64,000 nucleotides of DNA. It comes from Nocardia nova. GTDB lineage: Bacteria > Actinomycetota > Actinomycetes > Mycobacteriales > Mycobacteriaceae. The stretch spans positions 62,001 through 126,000 of the forward strand of contig NZ_PSZE01000014.1 of NCBI RefSeq assembly GCF_002933465.1. The letters are read 5' to 3'. The position numbers and the translations under genes were made by a program. Under the pieces are notes generated by a model. The model was not told the DNA's origin and ran no database searches. It was given only the letters and a program-made list of their open reading frames with translations. Below are positions 19,642 to 31,009 of this stretch, piece after piece. Positions within the stretch are counted from its first letter, which is position 1. Every line of letters starts with the position of its first letter.

Positions 19642-20829
19642 TCACGCCGGTCCGAGCACCACCACGGAGTTGTGCCCGCCCATTCCGAGCGAGGTCTTCA
19701 CCGTGAATCCGCCCTCGAACGGGGTGGGTCCGTCCAGCAGGCGAGGATGCGCCTCGGCCACGATCGGCGGCGCCACCACGACGCCGCGTTCGTAGCCCAG
19801 CGCCGCCGCCGCGATCTCGACGCCGGCCGCCGCACCCATGCAATGTCCGGTCAGCGGTTTGATCGAATAGACCCGCGGACGGTCGTCGAAGATCCGCGCC
19901 AGCACGGCCCGTTCGGCCACATCGCACTGCCGGGTACCGGGTCCGTGGGCGTTGTAGTAGCTCACGTCGCCGGGGCGCACCCCGGCCCGGTCCAGGGCCT
20001 GGTGCGTACAGTCCAGTATCCGCTCCAGACCGGGGTCGACGGACACGACGTGATAAGCGTCATTGGTCATCGCCCCGCCCAGGATCGCGCAGTACGGCCG
20101 CTCCACCTGCCGGGAGACCACGAACGCCACCGACGCCTCGCCGAAGCTGAATCCACGACTGCCCTCCTGGAACGGCCGGCACGACTCCAGCGGATCGGCG
20201 TCGATCACGGCCGCACCCATCTGCACGAAGTGGTGGACCATATCGGGGGTCGCCGACAAGTCGGTGGTCACGCAGACCACGTCGTCGGCGAAACCCTGAT
20301 CCAGCCACATCTGCGCCGTGATCAGCGCGACGTTGGCCGAACTGCAGGCCGCCGAGACGTTCATCGAGGGGCCGTGAAAGCCGAATTCCTGCATCAGCAG
20401 CGAGATCGGAGTCGACGGCAGCAGCCGCAGATAGTCGCGGGAGCGGCGGCGGCCGCCGTCGGCCAGGTAGAAGTCCTCCCAGTCCCGGACGTCGCCGAGC
20501 ACGATCGCGTGGATCACCCCGACCGTGCGGCCCGGACGCCAGCCTCGTTCCGTCGCATCGGCTATCGCCTCGCGCGCGGCCTCCTGAACCGCTCGGGCGT
20601 AGCGGCTCGGGCTCAGCGACTCGTCGCCGCCGTCGGGTACCAGGGCGATCCACGCGTATTGATCGCGGTCGGCACCGTAGCCGGGATAGAGCCCGGCCGC
20701 CGCCTTACCGGCGCACAGGCCGCGCCACAGCGTTTCCCTGCCCCAGCCGTAACCGCTGACGACGCCGATACCTGCGATCGGCATACGATCTTGATATTCT
20801 CGAGTTGACATCGGGGTTGTGTTCGGCAT
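19642..20829 (-). CDS. Orphan beta-ketoacyl synthase (KAS)
   Basis: A 395-aa thiolase-fold condensing enzyme. The Cys-His-His triad is recognisable: nucleophile in SAACSSANVA, first His in NAHGPGTRQ, second His in KPLTGHCMGAAAGVE. The glycine-rich C-terminus SLGMGGHNSVVVL matches KAS II-type enzymes. The ATG at 20829 has AGGAG six bases upstream. No acyl carrier protein, acyltransferase or reductase gene is near, so the enzyme must work with carriers encoded elsewhere. It could serve a secondary lipid or polyketide route; the product cannot be inferred. Confidence 0.85.
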   Translation of the reverse strand: MPNTTPMSTREYQDRMPIAGIGVVSGYGWGRETLWRGLCAGKAAAGLYPGYGADRDQYAWIALVPDGGDESLSPSRYARAVQEAAREAIADATERGWRPGRTVGVIHAIVLGDVRDWEDFYLADGGRRRSRDYLRLLPSTPISLLMQEFGFHGPSMNVSAACSSANVALITAQMWLDQGFADDVVCVTTDLSATPDMVHHFVQMGAAVIDADPLESCRPFQEGSRGFSFGEASVAFVVSRQVERPYCAILGGAMTNDAYHVVSVDPGLERILDCTHQALDRAGVRPGDVSYYNAHGPGTRQCDVAERAVLARIFDDRPRVYSIKPLTGHCMGAAAGVEIAAAALGYERGVVVAPPIVAEAHPRLLDGPTPFEGGFTVKTSLGMGGHNSVVVLGPA

Positions 20830-21090
20830 TCGCGCTCCTACACCCGGCCTGGGCAGCTGCCTCCGGCGTAACACCCGGTCCGGTCCCCCGACCGGACCGA
20901 ACCCGAGCCCGACAGCGTACCCTCCGCCGATACCGTGGGAACGGGCACCTGTCATGATCACTCACAGGCCCGACAAGAACCTGAACTGTGACCGAACCAA
21001 TACGGTCCGCGCTGTGATCCGCGGTACGTCACCATCAGAATGGTCCCGTGCGCCAATTGACCTGAACAGACCATGATCAGGGGGTTACAT
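20830..21090 (+). promoter_or_regulatory. Divergent intergenic region between KAS and PAS-GGDEF genes
   Basis: About 260 bases that must hold promoters for both divergent genes. The final AGGGGG (21079-21084) is the ribosome-binding site for the GTG start at 21091. No strong dyad is recognised. Confidence 0.4.
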
Positions 21091-22431
21091 GTGGTTGAGG
21101 CAGGTGAGAACCGGCCCGAGGCCGTGATGGACGCCGAACAGCTCGCCCAGCGGTACCGCACCCTGGTCGAGCACAGTCCCGACGGCGTGGTCGTGCACGA
21201 GGACGGCATCGTCGTGTATGCCAATCCGGCGATCGTACGGCTGCTGGCCGCCCCCGGAGTGGACGAGGTGGTCGGACATCCGCTCACCCAGTTCGTGGCG
21301 CATCGCGATGTGCCGGCGATGCTCGAGCGCATCGATCGGCTGCACGAGACCGGCGACGCGTCCGAGACAGCGGAAATGACCCTGATTCGCAGCGACGGCC
21401 AGGCGGTCGACGTCGAGACGGTCTCGGTGCTCACCGTCTGGCAGAACCGGCTCGCCTATCAGGTGGTGATCCACGACCTCACCGCTCAGCGCCGCGCCGA
21501 GGCCGCACAGCGCCGGGCCGAACACCATTTCACGGCCGTGGTGTCACAACTCGAGGAGGGTGTGGTCGTCATCGACCGCGGGGGCCGGATCGAATCGATC
21601 AACCCGGCGGCGCTGCGTATCTTCGGCCACGAAGACGACGATCTGGTCGGCCGCCGCATCGATTCGCTGCCATTGGCGCTGCTCGACGCGAACGCCCAGC
21701 CGCTGGCCCCGAGCCATCACCCGGTGGCTCGGACCCTGGCGACCGGGGAAACCATCTCCCGCTACGTGTTCGGCGTAGACCGCCCGGACGGGCAGCGGCG
21801 CTGGCTGTCGGGTTCGAGCCGGTTGCTCAACCCCGGCGCGGCCGACTCGCCGGCCGTCTCCTCGTTCAACGACGTCACCGAATTCCGCGCCAGCCGAAGG
21901 CAATTGGAGTATCAGGCGACCCATGATCCGCTCACCGGGCTGGCCAACCGATCGCTGGTGCTCTCGCGGCTGGCGACCGCGCTGGGCATCGACGAACAGT
22001 CGCCGGTGTCGAACGTGTTGTTCGTCGACCTCGACGGTTTCAAGGCGATCAACGACACCCTGGGCCACGCGATCGGCGATACCGTGCTGCAGATCGTGGC
22101 CCAGCGACTACAGCGCGGCCTGCGCACCGACGATGTGGTGGGCCGCATCGGCGGCGACGAATTCCTGGTACTGCTGTCCGGCCGCACCCAGCCGGACGAC
22201 CTGGACGGCCTGATCACCCGGCTGCGCCAGACCATGGCCGAGCCGATCATCGCCCGCGGCCACCGCATCCACATCGAGGCATCGATCGGCGTCACCGCGC
22301 TGCGCCCGGGTGATCCGCGCACTCCCGAGGCGGTGCTGCACGACGCGGATCTGGCGATGTACCGTGCCAAACCGGCGACCTCCGAGAGCAACGCCCTGGG
22401 ACGGCGGCCGAACAACACTCACGCCTCCTGA
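21091..22431 (+). CDS. PAS-PAS-GGDEF diguanylate cyclase
   Basis: A 446-aa soluble signalling protein. Two PAS domains occur: about 10-130 (YRTLVEHSPDGVVVHEDGIVVYANPA) and about 145-275 (FTAVVSQLEEGVVVIDRGGRIESINPAA). A GGDEF domain (about 285-435) has DPLTGLANR at its start and an intact RIGGDEF active site, so cyclic-di-GMP synthesis is expected. No EAL domain or membrane segment is seen. I prefer GTG 21091 over the ATG at 21073 because AGGGGG lies at the right distance. It is 199 bases upstream of helD, with an odd coding fragment between. Confidence 0.92.
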   Translation: MVEAGENRPEAVMDAEQLAQRYRTLVEHSPDGVVVHEDGIVVYANPAIVRLLAAPGVDEVVGHPLTQFVAHRDVPAMLERIDRLHETGDASETAEMTLIRSDGQAVDVETVSVLTVWQNRLAYQVVIHDLTAQRRAEAAQRRAEHHFTAVVSQLEEGVVVIDRGGRIESINPAALRIFGHEDDDLVGRRIDSLPLALLDANAQPLAPSHHPVARTLATGETISRYVFGVDRPDGQRRWLSGSSRLLNPGAADSPAVSSFNDVTEFRASRRQLEYQATHDPLTGLANRSLVLSRLATALGIDEQSPVSNVLFVDLDGFKAINDTLGHAIGDTVLQIVAQRLQRGLRTDDVVGRIGGDEFLVLLSGRTQPDDLDGLITRLRQTMAEPIIARGHRIHIEASIGVTALRPGDPRTPEAVLHDADLAMYRAKPATSESNALGRRPNNTHAS

Positions 22432-22441
22432 AAGATCCGCG

Positions 22442-22528
22442 ATGATCCTCGAACACGCGCTGCTACCCGTCCGGCCCGGTCGCACGGCCGAATTCGAGAT
22501 GGCATTCGAGCAGGCGCGCCCTCTGACC
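22442..22528 (+). pseudogene. 5' fragment of an antibiotic-biosynthesis-monooxygenase-like gene
   Basis: An ATG 10 bases after the cyclase stop begins MILEHALLPVRPGRTAEFEM, then AFEQARPL. This matches the conserved N-terminus of the small ABM-domain (YqjZ-like) proteins, normally about 100 residues. After about 29 codons the similarity ends in unrelated sequence. The fragment has no stop and continues in frame into helD. A truncation is the most likely explanation. Confidence 0.5.
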
Positions 22529-22630
22529 ACCTGCGGCTACGGCGAGTCCGGCGAACCCGAACTAGACTCGACGATTCCGTTCTCTTCGCGTGCGGCCCGC
22601 TCGGCCCCTGTGGTGACAAGGAGTTCCGTT

Positions 22631-25009
22631 TTGCCCGACCGCCTCACTGAGGATCGCCCCGCCACCGATCGCGCCGCCGAACTGGAGCGGGAGCAGAGCT
22701 ATCTCACCCTGCTGTATCAGCGGCTCGACGGTATGCGGGAGTACGCGCAGCGCCGATTGAAGACGGTGCTGCTCGAGACGGGCGGCACCCCGCAGGCCCG
22801 CAGCGAACGCGAGTCGTTCACCCAGCTCTACTCCGAAGACCTCGCCAAATACGACGCCGCCGAGAACGGGCTGTGCTTCGGGCGGATCGATCTGGCCGCG
22901 GAGAACACCGGCGAAGAGGGCGCCGAGGGCGAGTACCGCTACATCGGCCGTCTCGGCATCCTCGACGAGGACGACGACTACAACACCCTGCTCCTGGACT
23001 GGCGGGCCCCGCTGGCACGCCCGTTCTACCTCGCCACCACCGCCGCCCCCGACGGCGTGACCCGTCGGCGGCACATCCGCTCACGCAATCGCCAGGTAAC
23101 CGGTATCAGCGACGAATACCTCGATCTGGAGATGGCACGGCGGGCCGGCGCGATCGGCACCGACGACGGCGGCGTCGGCAGTGAGAGCGCCCTGCTCACC
23201 GCGTTGAACGCGGCGCGCACCGGCCACATGACCGATATCGTCGAGACCATCCAGAGCGAGCAGGACGCCATCATCCGCTCCGAACACCGCAGCGTGCTGG
23301 TGGTCCAGGGCGGTCCGGGTACCGGGAAGACCGCGGTCGCGCTGCATCGTGCGGCGTATCTGCTCTACACCTACCGCCAGCAGCTCGACAAGGCCGGCGT
23401 GCTGATCGTCGGCCCCAACTCCACCTTCCTCGACTACATCGGCCAGGTGCTGCCGTCGCTGGGCGAGACCGGCGTCCTGCTGTCCACGATCGGCAATCTG
23501 TATCCGGGAGTCGAAGCGACACTGGAGGATTCGCTGCGCGCGGGCGAACTCAAGGGTTCGCTGGACATGATCGATGTGCTGAAGAAGGCGGTGCGCGACC
23601 GGCAGGAGGTGCCGCGCGACCCGGTCCGCCTCGACTTCGACGGGTACGAGCTGACGCTGGATCGCAAGATCGCCACCCGTGCCCGCGGCCGGGCGCGCTC
23701 CTCGCGCCGCCCGCACAACCTCGCCCGCCCGATCTTCGCCGCCTCGGTGGTCGACGCGCTGACCGACCAGCTGGCACAGATCATCGGCAAGGACCAGTTC
23801 GCCGACACCGTCGACGAGGCGGATGCCGCCGCGGGCCGGCGGCCCTCGAGTTCCGGGCGCACTCTGCTGAGCCAGGCCGACCTCACCGAGATTCGCGACG
23901 AGATGCGTGCCGACGCCGGCATTCAGCGCGCGATCGCGCAGTTGTGGCCGATCCTGACCCCGCAGCAGGTGCTCGCCGACCTGTGGGCCGAGCCGGAGCG
24001 GCTGGCGCATGCCGCGGACCGGCTCAGCGCCGAGGACCGCAAGGAGCTGTTCCGCGCGCTCGCCCCGGAGCGCGGGCCCGCGTTCGCGGCCGCGGACGCG
24101 CCGCTGCTCGACGAGCTGGCCGAATTGCTGGGCATCGACGACGCGGAGGAGCGGGAACGCTCGCGGCGGCGGTGGCGCGCGCAGCTGGCCGAGGCGCAGG
24201 AGGCGCTCGACATCCTGACCGGTTCGGCGCCGCAGGATCTCGAGGACGATCTGGATCCCGAAATCCTCATGGCCTACGACCTGATCGACGCCGGACAGCT
24301 CGCCGAACGCCAGCATGTGCGCAACCGTCAGACGACCGCCGAACGGGCTGCCGGCGATCGCAGCTGGACCTACGGGCACGTGATCATCGACGAGGCGCAG
24401 GAACTGTCGGAGATGGCGTGGCGAATGGTGATGCGGCGCATTCCGAATCGCTGGGTGACGGTGGTCGGCGATGTCGCGCAGACCGGAGATCCGGCGGGCG
24501 CTTCGTCCTGGCAGCGCATGCTGGAACCCTATGTCGCGCAGCGCTGGAAGCTCACCGAGCTGACGGTCAACTATCGCACGCCCGCCGAGATCATGGCGGT
24601 GGCCGCCGATGTGCTGGCGGCGATCGACCCGGAGGCGACCATTCCCCGCTCCGTCCGAGAATCCGGCTCTCCACCGCGGGCCATGCAGGTCGCGGCCGGC
24701 GGCTCGCTGGCCGCGGTCACCGAACTCGTCGCCGCCGAGGCCGGCAAGCCCGGAATCACCGCCGTGCTCGCCCCGCATGCGACGGTGAGCGAATTCGCCT
24801 CGCTGGCGGGCGATTCCGTGCAGGTGCTGACGGTGGCGGAGGTGAAGGGCCTGGAGTTCGACGCGGTCGTGTTGGTGGAACCGCAGGCCATCCTGGACGA
24901 GTCGCCGCGCGGACTCAACGATCTCTACGTGGCACTCACCCGTGCCACACAGCGATTATCGGTGGTTCACACCGGCACGCTGCCCGAGGTCCTCGGCGCA
25001 CTGCGCTGA
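22631..25009 (+). CDS. helD: HelD-type RNA polymerase-recycling ATPase
   Basis: A 792-aa UvrD/Rep-like helicase-family ATPase that in relatives enters the RNA polymerase channels and frees stalled enzyme. The N-terminal ~60 residues are helical (EREQSYLTLLYQRLDGMREY), as expected for the secondary-channel arm. The HelD hallmark LLDWRAPLARPFY lies about 120-134. Walker A GGPGTGKT is at 227-234, Walker B in VIIDEAQEL, and late motifs TVNYRTPAEI and VALTRATQRL. I start at TTG 22631, with AAGGAG seven bases upstream. Some actinobacterial relatives (HelR) give rifampicin tolerance; whether this copy does is unknown. Confidence 0.9.
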   Translation: MPDRLTEDRPATDRAAELEREQSYLTLLYQRLDGMREYAQRRLKTVLLETGGTPQARSERESFTQLYSEDLAKYDAAENGLCFGRIDLAAENTGEEGAEGEYRYIGRLGILDEDDDYNTLLLDWRAPLARPFYLATTAAPDGVTRRRHIRSRNRQVTGISDEYLDLEMARRAGAIGTDDGGVGSESALLTALNAARTGHMTDIVETIQSEQDAIIRSEHRSVLVVQGGPGTGKTAVALHRAAYLLYTYRQQLDKAGVLIVGPNSTFLDYIGQVLPSLGETGVLLSTIGNLYPGVEATLEDSLRAGELKGSLDMIDVLKKAVRDRQEVPRDPVRLDFDGYELTLDRKIATRARGRARSSRRPHNLARPIFAASVVDALTDQLAQIIGKDQFADTVDEADAAAGRRPSSSGRTLLSQADLTEIRDEMRADAGIQRAIAQLWPILTPQQVLADLWAEPERLAHAADRLSAEDRKELFRALAPERGPAFAAADAPLLDELAELLGIDDAEERERSRRRWRAQLAEAQEALDILTGSAPQDLEDDLDPEILMAYDLIDAGQLAERQHVRNRQTTAERAAGDRSWTYGHVIIDEAQELSEMAWRMVMRRIPNRWVTVVGDVAQTGDPAGASSWQRMLEPYVAQRWKLTELTVNYRTPAEIMAVAADVLAAIDPEATIPRSVRESGSPPRAMQVAAGGSLAAVTELVAAEAGKPGITAVLAPHATVSEFASLAGDSVQVLTVAEVKGLEFDAVVLVEPQAILDESPRGLNDLYVALTRATQRLSVVHTGTLPEVLGALR

Positions 25010-25036
25010 GGCCGCGGGCAGCAGGTCGGGCGCACG

Positions 25037-25489
25037 TCAGCGGACGGTGTGCACGATCAGGACGTCGCTGCGCGACTTGCGCGCGACGTCGGAGGGCACC
25101 GAGCCGAGCAGCCGCCCGGTCAGGGTGTTGAGGCCGCGGTTACCGACGACCAGCAGATCGGCGTCCACCTCCTTGACCAGATTCAGCAGCGATTCGACGG
25201 GTTCGCCCACGACGGCCCGCTCCACGATGTCGGTCGCACCGGCGGCGACGGCCTTGTCCCGCGCGACCCGCAGGATCTCGTTGGTGGGGGCCGAGCCGCG
25301 CACCTGGTAGGCCTCGTCCTTGAGGACATCGGCCGCAGCGGCCACATCACGGTCGTCGGTCGGGTAATACGCGCATGCGACGTACAGGGTGGCGCCCGCG
25401 TCGCCGGCCAGCGCGGCAGCCTTCTCGACAGCGACATACGACGAATCCGAGCCATCGGTACCGACGACAATGGACCGGTAGGCGGTCAT
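25037..25489 (-). CDS. Universal stress protein (UspA family, TB15.3/Rv1636-like)
   Basis: A 150-aa single-domain Usp protein. The N-terminus YRSIVVGTDGSDSSYVAVEKAA and the nucleotide-binding end VVGNRGLNTLTGRLLGSVPSDV (pattern G-x2-G-x9-G-S) are intact, so it should bind ATP or a related nucleotide. The sequence and neighbourhood between uvrB and uvrA match M. tuberculosis Rv1636, reported to bind cyclic AMP. The ATG has GGAGGAAAG upstream. It converges on helD with a 27-base gap. Confidence 0.94.
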   Translation of the reverse strand: MTAYRSIVVGTDGSDSSYVAVEKAAALAGDAGATLYVACAYYPTDDRDVAAAADVLKDEAYQVRGSAPTNEILRVARDKAVAAGATDIVERAVVGEPVESLLNLVKEVDADLLVVGNRGLNTLTGRLLGSVPSDVARKSRSDVLIVHTVR

Positions 25490-25923
25490 CTTTCCTCCAA
25501 ACGTCCAAGTGGGCGGATGCCTGCGCGCAATTCCGGAGCAGAAACCCGCGCGTGGCAACTGCGCTAGACCATAACCGTTGTCGTGCCGGAATCATCGACA
25601 ATCGCAATACATCACATCGGTGCGCCCTGCGAACCCCGGGCCACATTAGCCGGCCCGATGGCCGTACGACCCGCCTCACCAGCGCGGATCCGGCCACAGG
25701 CGCGTCTCGCTGCGATCGTCGTCGCAGTTGCGAACCCGCTTGTGTCCCTGGGATTTTCGTCACAGAAGCGGTATTCACCAATTGCGCCGACCGGTATTGC
25801 GCGGATACACGGACGACACCCGGGCGCGATGGTGAGAAGTCACAATTCGCGACGGGAACCGATTCCGGCGCTTACCGGATATGCGTGGTAATAAACGGAA
25901 TACCGAATGTGGCCGTTTCGCGA
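25490..25923. other. Non-coding gap, somewhat A/T-rich
   Basis: About 430 bases between the Usp start and the DoxX-like gene stop. It should contain the Usp promoter. I see no supported gene; small open frames here have no ribosome-binding site. Confidence 0.45.
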
Positions 25924-26340
25924 TCATCCGAGGTGGAATAGCGGTCCTGTGATTGTGGCACCGAGATCGTCGACATGAGCGAAGAAGGCGAACAGCATGA
26001 GTGCCGCGCCGCCCAATGCCAGGTCCTTGTTGAAATGAATCATCTCGCCCTGTTTGGCCTGAGCGTCGGATTCCTTCCAGAAGGGATGCATGAGGAATGC
26101 GGTCGGGACCAGGAATACGAACAGCAGCAGCGACCCCAGATCGGCCCACACCCCGAGCAGCACGCTCGCGGCCCCGAGCAGCAGCACCACCCCCGAACCC
26201 AGCACGGCCTCCTTCGCCATCGGAACACCCTTGCTACGGGCGTAGCCGGTCATCGCATCGGCCTGGGTCAGGTGCCCGATCGCCGAACTCGCGAACAATA
26301 TGACGAACAGAATGCGCCCGATCAGCACCAGAACACTCAT
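25924..26340 (-). CDS. DoxX-like small membrane protein
   Basis: A 138-aa protein with four hydrophobic segments (about 2-20, 45-65, 68-88 and 110-125). The N-terminal SVLVLIGRILFVILFASSAIGHL, the AMTGYARSKGVP loop and the LMHPFWKESD segment fit the DoxX/DUF4267-like family of inner-membrane proteins, some linked to redox stress. The ATG has GAGGAG upstream. No partner gene is visible. The biochemical role is unknown. Confidence 0.82.
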   Translation of the reverse strand: MSVLVLIGRILFVILFASSAIGHLTQADAMTGYARSKGVPMAKEAVLGSGVVLLLGAASVLLGVWADLGSLLLFVFLVPTAFLMHPFWKESDAQAKQGEMIHFNKDLALGGAALMLFAFFAHVDDLGATITGPLFHLG

Positions 26341-26444
26341 CGCCCACTCCTCTGTCGGCCGGCAGCACCGCCGCCAGGCTAGTAGTACAGCATTCAACTA
26401 CTTATGTGTTCAGCTATTCCCGGAACCGGTTCGGCCGAAACGAA

Positions 26445-27350
26445 TCAGCGATCCGGCGCCGAGTCCCGCGGTGAGGCGTGGTGTGAGAGTAGCGACGCGC
26501 GCGCGTATTCCAGCGGCGCCATTCCGATCTCGCTCGCGAATTCGCGACTGAAATGGGCTTGATCGAAATAGCCGAGTTCCAGGGCCAGCGTCGCCAAATC
26601 GTCGATGCGGCCCTGTGCCAGCAGTTGCGCACCGTCTTGAAGCCGGTAACGGCGCAGCACCCACTTCGGCCCCGCTCCGACATAGCGGCGGAACAGGCGT
26701 TGCAGGGTGCGGATCGGGATGTCGAAACGGGCGGTGACCTGGTCGACCCGAGTCAGGTCCGGATCGGCTTCCATCGCGGCGATGATCCGCAGCACCAAGA
26801 GGTAGTTGTCGTCGGGCGCGCGGCGGCGCGCGGCGCGGGCGAAGTAGGCGTCGACGATGTCGCGGCGTTCGTCGGCGCTGTCGGCCGCCAGCACGCGTTC
26901 GGTCAGGCCCGCGGCCTCCGGCAGCACCTCGGTCAGTTCGATCGCCGTATCGCGCAGGGCGCCCACATCGATCCCGGCGAAGGCGCCGAAGCCGCCGGGA
27001 CGGAACTTCGCGGCGAAGGTCTCGCCCTCCCCCACCAGTTCGCGGACGAACTTGCCGGTGGTCACACCGGTGATGAACCCGCCGGTCCGGGTGGCGGACC
27101 GCTCGAAGCTGACGTTGACCGAGGGGAACGGCAGCACCTGCGCCTGATAGGCCGGCCGGCCACGCAGATCCCAGGAGACCGACCAATACCATTCGACGAA
27201 TTCGGCGGTCCGCGGACCGGCCGGCAAACGGATCAGCCGGCGGTGACGCGCCTGCTCGCGGGGATGCAAAATGCCCTTGGTCACTTCCGGTGGAGGTACC
27301 GGAACCGGATGCAGCGCAGCGCCTTTCGCGCGCGCGTCACCGGTCGGCAC
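26445..27350 (-). CDS. AraC-family transcriptional regulator
   Basis: A 301-aa regulator. Residues about 1-165 form the N-terminal sensor domain of the DUF6597 type (KGILHPREQARHRRLIRLPAG ... FVEWYWSVSWDLRG). The C-terminal ~100 residues carry the double helix-turn-helix, ending FDQAHFSREFASEIGMAPLEY, the AraC signature. The start is GTG at 27350; a later GTG (VPVPPPEVTKG) is possible. It is divergent from the VOC gene across 76 bases and may control it. Confidence 0.9.
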   Translation of the reverse strand: MPTGDARAKGAALHPVPVPPPEVTKGILHPREQARHRRLIRLPAGPRTAEFVEWYWSVSWDLRGRPAYQAQVLPFPSVNVSFERSATRTGGFITGVTTGKFVRELVGEGETFAAKFRPGGFGAFAGIDVGALRDTAIELTEVLPEAAGLTERVLAADSADERRDIVDAYFARAARRRAPDDNYLLVLRIIAAMEADPDLTRVDQVTARFDIPIRTLQRLFRRYVGAGPKWVLRRYRLQDGAQLLAQGRIDDLATLALELGYFDQAHFSREFASEIGMAPLEYARASLLSHHASPRDSAPDR

Positions 27351-27426
27351 GGCCCGTCTCCCGGCGCGGACGAGACTGTCGCGTTCTTACAAGATCTTCT
27401 CCCCGCGATGGCCGAGAGTTGCCCCT

Positions 27427-27897
27427 ATGAGCAACGACGTCAATCCCATTCCCGAGGGTTATCACTCCATCAACTGTTTCCTGGCCGTACCCGACGGCAA
27501 CAAGGCCATCGAGTTCTACTCCGCGGTCTTCGGCGCGAAGGTGCTCAGCCGCAACGATCTTCCCGACGGCCAACCGGCGCACGCCGAACTGGCGATCGGC
27601 GATTCCACCATCCAGATGGGTATGCCCATCCCCGACCACGGGGTGCGCGCACCCGAATCGGGCTGGGTGCACACCAGCATCGTGCACTACTGCCCCGATG
27701 TCGACGCGGTCGTCGCCCGCGCTACCGAACACGGCGCCGCCCGGGTCGAGGAGCCGCAGACATTCGTCACCGGCGACCGCTACGGGCTGGTGATGGATCC
27801 GTTCGGACACCGCTGGGTGGTCATGACCCGGGTCGAGGACGTCTCGCGCGAGGAGGGCGAGCGCCGGGTCAACGAGTGGATGGCCACGCAGAGCTGA
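27427..27897 (+). CDS. VOC-superfamily (glyoxalase/PhnB-like) protein
   Basis: A 156-aa protein with paired beta-alpha-beta-beta-beta units. GYHSINCFLAVPDGNKAIEFYSAVFGA opens the first half, and HTSIVHYCPDVDAVVARATEHGA opens the second, ending FGHRWVVMTRVEDVS. This layout is that of PhnB/YdhR-like VOC proteins. Some usual metal ligands are not obvious, so catalysis is uncertain. It is divergent from the AraC gene and convergent with uvrB (71-base gap). Substrate unknown. Confidence 0.88.
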   Translation: MSNDVNPIPEGYHSINCFLAVPDGNKAIEFYSAVFGAKVLSRNDLPDGQPAHAELAIGDSTIQMGMPIPDHGVRAPESGWVHTSIVHYCPDVDAVVARATEHGAARVEEPQTFVTGDRYGLVMDPFGHRWVVMTRVEDVSREEGERRVNEWMATQS

Positions 27898-27968
27898 AGC
27901 GGGCCGCGCGGGTGCCCCGGTCCAGCCGGGGCACCGCCGCGTGCACGGGAAAGATGCTGTGCGGGAAC

Positions 27969-30152
<2,184 letters not shown>

Positions 30153-30940
30153 GGTCACCAGGGTAAGCCGCGGCACCGACAAGTTCCGGCGCCGTGACCG
30201 CGGGCACAGCCACCCGCCCGGTGATCATTTTTCGGCCACGACTGTGTATCGGCGGCAGCAGGCCCACCGGCGCACGGCCCTGACACCGCCCCGGCCGGCG
30301 CGACCACCCGGCGCGACCACCCGGCGTGCGCGCCGGCCCGCCCGGGGCAACCGCACGGCAAAACCCGCGACACCCCGGCCTCTCGATAAGACGGCCCGCC
30401 ATGCGACCCCGAACCCGCACCGCTCGGCATCGTTCACCGTGAGCCGGAACCTCCGGATCGGACGTCGACAAACCCGGCGGGCGTGCGGAGGTCGTTCCCT
30501 CCCTCGGAACATGCCGTATGCCAATCATTTCGCCCCGGTCCCCGCTACCGGCAGCGCAATTCCCCCGTCGACCTGTTCGGACATTTCGAACAATTCGAAA
30601 TACGCCACCACATTTCGGCCACTGCGGGCCGAAAACACTATCCCGCACGATAATTCGACAATTCACCCAACGTGCGGCCGCACGCCGCCCACCGGCGCCG
30701 CCGGGCGACCATTGCGGCAGACCTGGCCGGAGGTTTGCCGGGGCAGCGGGAGCATTGCTCCGGCAACCGCGCGCGCGGCATTGGACCAACCGACCAGATG
30801 CCCGAAATGTCCGGTAGCACAAGCTGCCTCGATGATCACGGCACGGCCGAATCAGCCGAATTCCGTGTCGTTTTCACCCCGCCGGAGGAGGTTGCCCGGG
30901 TGTACGCTGATCCGGTCGGAAGTCGAGAAGGGCAAGTGTT
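30153..30940. other. Long gap between uvrB and the first DUF402 gene
   Basis: Roughly 790 bases containing the divergent promoters of uvrB and of the DUF402 gene. The part from 30580 to 30670 is richer in A and T. I found no SOS box that I would defend, no RNA gene and no open frame with a ribosome-binding site and normal codon pattern. Confidence 0.45.
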
Positions 30941-31009
30941 ATGGCCGGTTTCCTCGCTGAACGTGTCACCCGGACTCTGCGCACTGCCGCGCCCAATGGA
31001 GTCAGCCCA

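Noticed and set aside
30153..30940. A protein gene in the long gap upstream of uvrB
   Set aside because: Open frames of 60-100 codons occur on both strands but lack ribosome-binding sites and normal amino-acid composition.
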